Part shown: piece after piece, positions 59,339 through 64,000 of the stretch
Numbering within the stretch: position 1 is the stretch's first letter
How the letters are laid out: each line of letters opens with the position of its first letter
Origin: Gadus chalcogrammus
Lineage: Eukaryota > Chordata > Actinopteri > Gadiformes > Gadidae
Reading direction: 5' to 3'
NCBI RefSeq assembly: GCF_026213295.1
Contig: NC_079414.1
Location: forward strand, 20,873,107-20,937,106
Length of the DNA stretch: 64,000 nucleotides
Position numbers and translations under genes: made by a program
The notes under the pieces: model-generated
What the model was told of the DNA's origin: nothing
Databases searched by the model: none
What the model saw: the letters and a program-made list of their open reading frames with translations, nothing else

Positions 59339-59461
<123 letters not shown>

Positions 59462-61059
59462 CCATCTAAATATATATATATGGATAGATTTAAAACGTAC
59501 AAGAAGAACTTGATTGTTGACAAACTCACCTTGTTGGTTGCACTACAAACTTTGACAACGTCGCATTCTTTTCTTATTATTCACATCAGAGCAGGGCTGG
59601 ATGACCAATGGTGGCTTTTGATGAAAAATGAGCTGGAGACGCTTCGGCGCCGCATCTCGTCAGAGTCCTCTCTGCCTGTTGGCCAGTGGAGCTGTCAACA
59701 GAGTCCCTGGAAGCAAACTCTTGTGTAAGTCCTGGCGTCTGAGTGACGTGTGACAATGTACATTCCCCACACCGGTGTACACTAGTATAGGTTCCTCCTT
59801 TTTTCTTTCTCTGAACCTTTAGTACACCAACTCTTCCCCACTCTCCCTGCGCGTCTTTGTGTATCTGTAGATCTGTCTCTGCCTCTCCTGCCTCACACTG
59901 AATTTTGCGGAGGTGTCAACAGAGACGGAATACAAGCCTTACCTCTACCCACCCACTCACAAGGCCCACGGACTACTGCTGTACCCCCCCCCCCCCCCCC
60001 TTCGCTCTCTCTCACTGAGCAGGAGGACAAATGTTAATAATAACAATTACATAACCAAAACGCCTACAATGCCAAGAAAAATGAGGCAAGATCTGTGGGA
60101 CGCTTGTCATCGGGCAGGCAATGCCACCTGCTCTCAGAACACAAGAGCAAAAAGGAAGACTAGAGTAAAGGTGCCTTGGGGGCTAAGTTCTTTTAAGCCC
60201 TAGTGCTTAGGGAAGGGAGGCAGGGGCAAGGGTCCATGGGGGGGAAGGGTTATGCCAGGCTTTACACAGGTAAGTCATTTGCCCACACGGTCTGTCTATT
60301 GTGGGATATTACATAAAACCCTAGAAGCCATGACTCAGCCAATGATCCCCTTAATCCCCCCCCCCCCCGCCCCTCCACTACCACACACACAGCCATCACC
60401 CACCTCTCTCCATAGTGTACCCTGTGACGCATACACTCATTTCTGTGTGTATCTGTATGCATAAACCCCGGTGTTCTAGCCATTCTATAAATTATGTTTA
60501 TTTACGGTATACATCAGATTCCTCACTGAAATGCACACACGATAGGAAAAAAATTTGGCTGATTTTGGGTTTATTAAAAAAGAAAATTACGAAATAATAG
60601 GGTTTTATTTGCAATATATTACTACAAAACATTAATTTACTAAATGTTCTCTTAATTGTCGCCATAATGACGATCGGCGCGTTTTTTGTTGAGTAAATCG
60701 TTGCGGAGAGGGATGAAATAAACGGCTTAATCCGAATTTGCTTTGGTCACAGAATCCATCCACCCTTGGTTAAGTATCTGACATTCCATAATCCTGCCTG
60801 TCTCATTTTACACATTTGCGACTACGTTGTTGCCTGTGGTGCCACCTAGTGGCTATCAGCGAACTGCAGGAAAAGGCTGAAAATGAATTGAATTGAATTG
60901 AATTGAATTGATGTGAGAATCCTCGCCCAAAACGATAAACAAATATTTAACAAATATAAACCCACAAAACGAAACGTCTGCATATGTGCATAAATAGCCT
61001 GCATTATTATATTCGGTATTGTTTGATGTTCTTTTTTATTTCTGATGCATAGCACTATA

Positions 61060-61180
<121 letters not shown>

Positions 61181-61628
61181 TTATACATTTAATTGAGAGG
61201 CGCCTTTCAAGTCACCCAAGGTCACCTTACAAAGAGTATAAAATCGTAGAAAAAAATAAATATAGGTTAAATGAATAAAAACAAGTGACGGGCATAGTGT
61301 CCAGTTAGAAGGTGTATGCCAGTTTGAATAGGTGAGTTTTGAGTTGTGACTTGAAATAAACTGTGCGTTTATGTACTTGTAAGATGTTTGTACACCAAAA
61401 AACACCAACACCAACTATGCGAAGGCTGGTTAATACGGATATGACACAACAAGAAACGTTATCCAAGAACAGCCAGCAACCACCAAATGTAGGGCCCAGT
61501 GGCCTCATGTCGTTTGTTGCCGTTTTCTGGTGTGAGTATTTTGTTAGCTGCTCATGTATTTCAAACAGGCCAGACTAGTTGAGTGGCAAAATAAGATTTA
61601 TTGACACATTTTGGCACCCATCTCCTTC

Positions 61629-61829
61629 TCATCTCATCTCATCTTCATCCGCTTATCCGGGGTCGGGTGGCGGGGGGAGCAGCTCAAGCAGGGGGCCCCA
61701 GACTTCCCTTTCCCGGGCCACATTGACCAGCTCTGACGGGGGGATCCCGAGGCGTTCCCAGGCCAGTGTTGAGATATAATCTCTCCACCTAGTCCTGGGT
61801 CTTCCCCGAGGTCTCCTCCCACACCCATG
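61629..61829 (-). mobile_element. LINE 3' end fragment
   Basis: On the minus strand it encodes PRGRPRTRWRDYISTLAWER followed by LGIPPSELVNVAREREVWGP and LLPPRHPTPDKR, typical of the C terminus of non-LTR retrotransposon polyproteins in fish. It ends in GATGAGATGAGATGAGA, a short tandem tail as in L2/CR1/Rex-like LINEs. Severely 5' truncated; the clade is not assigned. Confidence 0.7.
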
Positions 61830-62854
61830 TCCAGCGATAACCTAATTGAGAGGTAATATGATGAAAGGGTGAAATAGATATCTCCCATGAACTTAGTGGT
61901 GATGGAAACTGGGACAGCTAGAAACCCTTCAGGGGTTGGATAAAGTGAAGCCTTAGATCAGGTGGAGGAGGTAGGTTTGTTTGTGATCTCCACCTAAACA
62001 CAACACACAGGAGGGGAACAGCAGCAATAGTTATCCAGGCGTGCTAACTTGTGTATGGTAGGGTGCGGGCGGTGCGTCATCCTTGAGTGGAGCAGGGCAG
62101 ATTAGAATCCCATAAATAAAAGCCTCCATCGTTCAACCTTTGCTGTGCAGTTGGTTTCACTCCTTTATTCGCCTTGACATTTTAACGTAATTTTCTATTT
62201 ATTTTTCTAAATATTTTCAAAAAATTTGCTGGTGGTTTCTTGACTGAAAGTTTCATGAACAGGTTTCATGGGTGTAATCTAATATGCTTTGGGTAACATG
62301 AAAATGTACGTTGCTCAAATGCCTGTGATGGCAGTATGTATTCATGGAATTAATGAAATGTGGATTTCACAAAACCAGTTCATCAGGCCCAGCGAGTGTA
62401 TTTGACGTAGTGAAAGGATCCTACCTGTGTTCTTTACTGAAACATTGAGCTACAAAAGTTACTGTCATAACCTGGGAGGTAGGTGCAAGGTTGGTTCAAA
62501 CAACCCAAGCAGAGATGATAGTGGTTCAGTTACAGAAAATGTAACTTAAAATACTTCAATAAAACCAGAGACATAAAATGTGGCAGTGATAACAAGGATG
62601 TTGGAGGTCCCCATTCCCCCATTGTGAAATGCTTACATTAGGTAGGATTTATTTGGGGTGGTCGGCCTATTTTTTCAGACTCGGACCAGGTGAGGCTGCT
62701 TAGATCTTCCATCTCAAACACACACTCTGCAAAGTAAAGGGTGCTGTGCTGAGCAGAATAGTGCTCCCTGTTATCAAATGTTGGTATGCTGTATGACATC
62801 TGTATGTCATGCTATAAATCTTACAGCGGGGAGCTACAGAAAAGAGGTGGGGGT

Positions 62855-62996
62855 AAGTCACTCATGTGCAAGTCACAAGCAAGTCTCAAGTCATAACCTT
62901 CAAGTCTCAAGCAAGTTCCAAGTCACTGTGGTGAGAATCAAGCAAGTCACAAGTCAAGTCATTGCTCAGGTCAAGCAAGTCACAAGTCAAGTCATA
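62855..62996. repeat. AAGTCACAAGTC short tandem repeat
   Basis: Imperfect units of CAAGTC, CAAGCAAGTC and ACAAGTCAAGTC, with a nearly identical CAAGCAAGTCACAAGTCAAG block repeated twice at 62939-62995. A non-coding satellite-like array. Confidence 0.85.
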
Positions 62997-64000
62997 CAAA
63001 AATCTGATCATCTAACCCAGTTTCCACATTCACAAAAATCAGTAGAGTGAGTGGTTCATAAGTTGAGTTTTATTTCAACATTAACAATAACAATGTCTTA
63101 ACATTAACAATAACTCAAACTATTCAAAACATTCCAAAACCATTATGTGAATAGGCCCAAAACTGAAGGCAGCTCTGTCCATCACAAATGTCCAGGTAGT
63201 GGTTCAACTGAATTTGGGGACTGGAACTTGAAACCTCTTAATTTTTTTGCGGTATGCTGAGAACAGCCCAGTCTGACGCTCTGGCTCTGACGGTGTAATT
63301 TTACTTGAAAATCACTTGAAATCATTATTATAACCCACTTACAGCCACTGAGTTAGAAGTAGCCTACTGACATGAAAATTAAACAAGTCAATCATCTGTG
63401 GAACGGGCAGGGCTCGAAAAACTCCAGCCAATGATTTTCAGAACCACCGAGTGGCATTGGACAGCAAGTACGTCAATCAAACGGTCGTACGCACTCCCCC
63501 TCCCCCGCTCCCCGCGAGTGACCCCTTCGTGCACGTGCACGTACTCAAAGCTCGTGACCCAGAGCAAGCTTCTGTTTGTTGTTATCCTGCGGTAGCTACT
63601 GGAGCTAGCTAACTAGCTAATCCACATTTGGACGTAGCACTACAAGACAACCCTAAACTCCAACCTAGCTGTGTTCGCGCTCTTGCGTGATTGCGCGTCC
63701 ATGTACTTGGAATGGGTGGAGTCAGAGTCAGCGTTGAACGAGAGGGGGTAGGACCATTTGAGATGTGTATTTTTAAAATCGGCTGGCGTATCGCAAATCC
63801 CATATCCAACATTTAATCTAACTTTAAAGGCACCCAGTGCAACTTTATGTAAACATTCAATGAAAAATAAACATTCAATTTCCAGTCTTTTTTACTAGTA
63901 AGTTTCAATAACTCCATACCATTACATATCGACATTCAAGGAGCAAAGATGAGACGTCGCTGTGTGGTGAGAACTGATAGAAAATCGTAAACAACAACAA

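Noticed and set aside
59913..60203. 96-codon + strand frame
   Set aside because: Runs through a poly-C tract and a repeat-rich region; no conserved features or splice context.

Overview
The window is vertebrate genomic DNA, almost certainly from a teleost fish. Genes have many short exons with GT-AG introns, encoded proteins match vertebrate families along their whole length, and there is no operon structure. Very long (TG)n/(CA)n tracts, short introns, fish-type dispersed repeats and small inverted-repeat elements fill the non-coding space. The microsatellite density would fit a cod-like (gadiform) genome, but that is a guess. I resolved nine genes to the exon level. For seven complete models (R3HCC1L, CRTAC1, GOLGA7B, ZFYVE27, PI4K2A, PGAM1, EXOSC1) and for GPRC5B, the summed exon lengths are divisible by three and run from a start codon to a stop.

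Layout: LOXL4 (+, 3' two-thirds only, 2275-12150); R3HCC1L (-, 15424-18735); CRTAC1 (+, 19848-24721); GOLGA7B (-, 26484-29088); ZFYVE27/protrudin (-, 30265-35788); PI4K2A (-, 39148-43640); PGAM1 (+, 44718-47129); EXOSC1 (+, 48232-51352); KNOP1 (-, 52544 to about 56213); a possible small membrane-protein gene (+, about 56319-56780); GPRC5B (-, 57387-59019). The last 5 kb shows only repeats. R3HCC1L/CRTAC1, PI4K2A/PGAM1 and KNOP1/small ORF are head-to-head pairs with putative shared promoters. LOXL4/R3HCC1L, CRTAC1/GOLGA7B and EXOSC1/KNOP1 are convergent.

The genes do not form one pathway. They are a conserved synteny block: LOXL4, R3HCC1L, CRTAC1, GOLGA7B, ZFYVE27, PI4K2A, PGAM1 and EXOSC1 all lie in human 10q24, while KNOP1 and GPRC5B are neighbours in human 16p12.3. 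A synteny junction therefore falls between about 51.4 and 52.5 kb. Products cover extracellular matrix (LOXL4 collagen/elastin cross-linking, CRTAC1), membrane traffic (GOLGA7B palmitoylation cofactor, protrudin ER-endosome contacts, PI4K2A endosomal PI4P), glycolysis (PGAM1), RNA decay (EXOSC1), the nucleolus (KNOP1) and a class C orphan GPCR (GPRC5B).

The most interesting observations are: two consecutive 21-nt microexons next to the FFAT motif of ZFYVE27; duplication of a two-exon module on either side of the lysine-rich exon of KNOP1, with no AUG in the expected first exon; a candidate microprotein gene head-to-head with KNOP1; two GC-AG introns; a sense-strand bias of long TG tracts, several touching splice sites; and a family of hairpin-forming mobile elements in the introns. 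No prokaryotic-style system, CRISPR array, rRNA or intact tRNA was seen.
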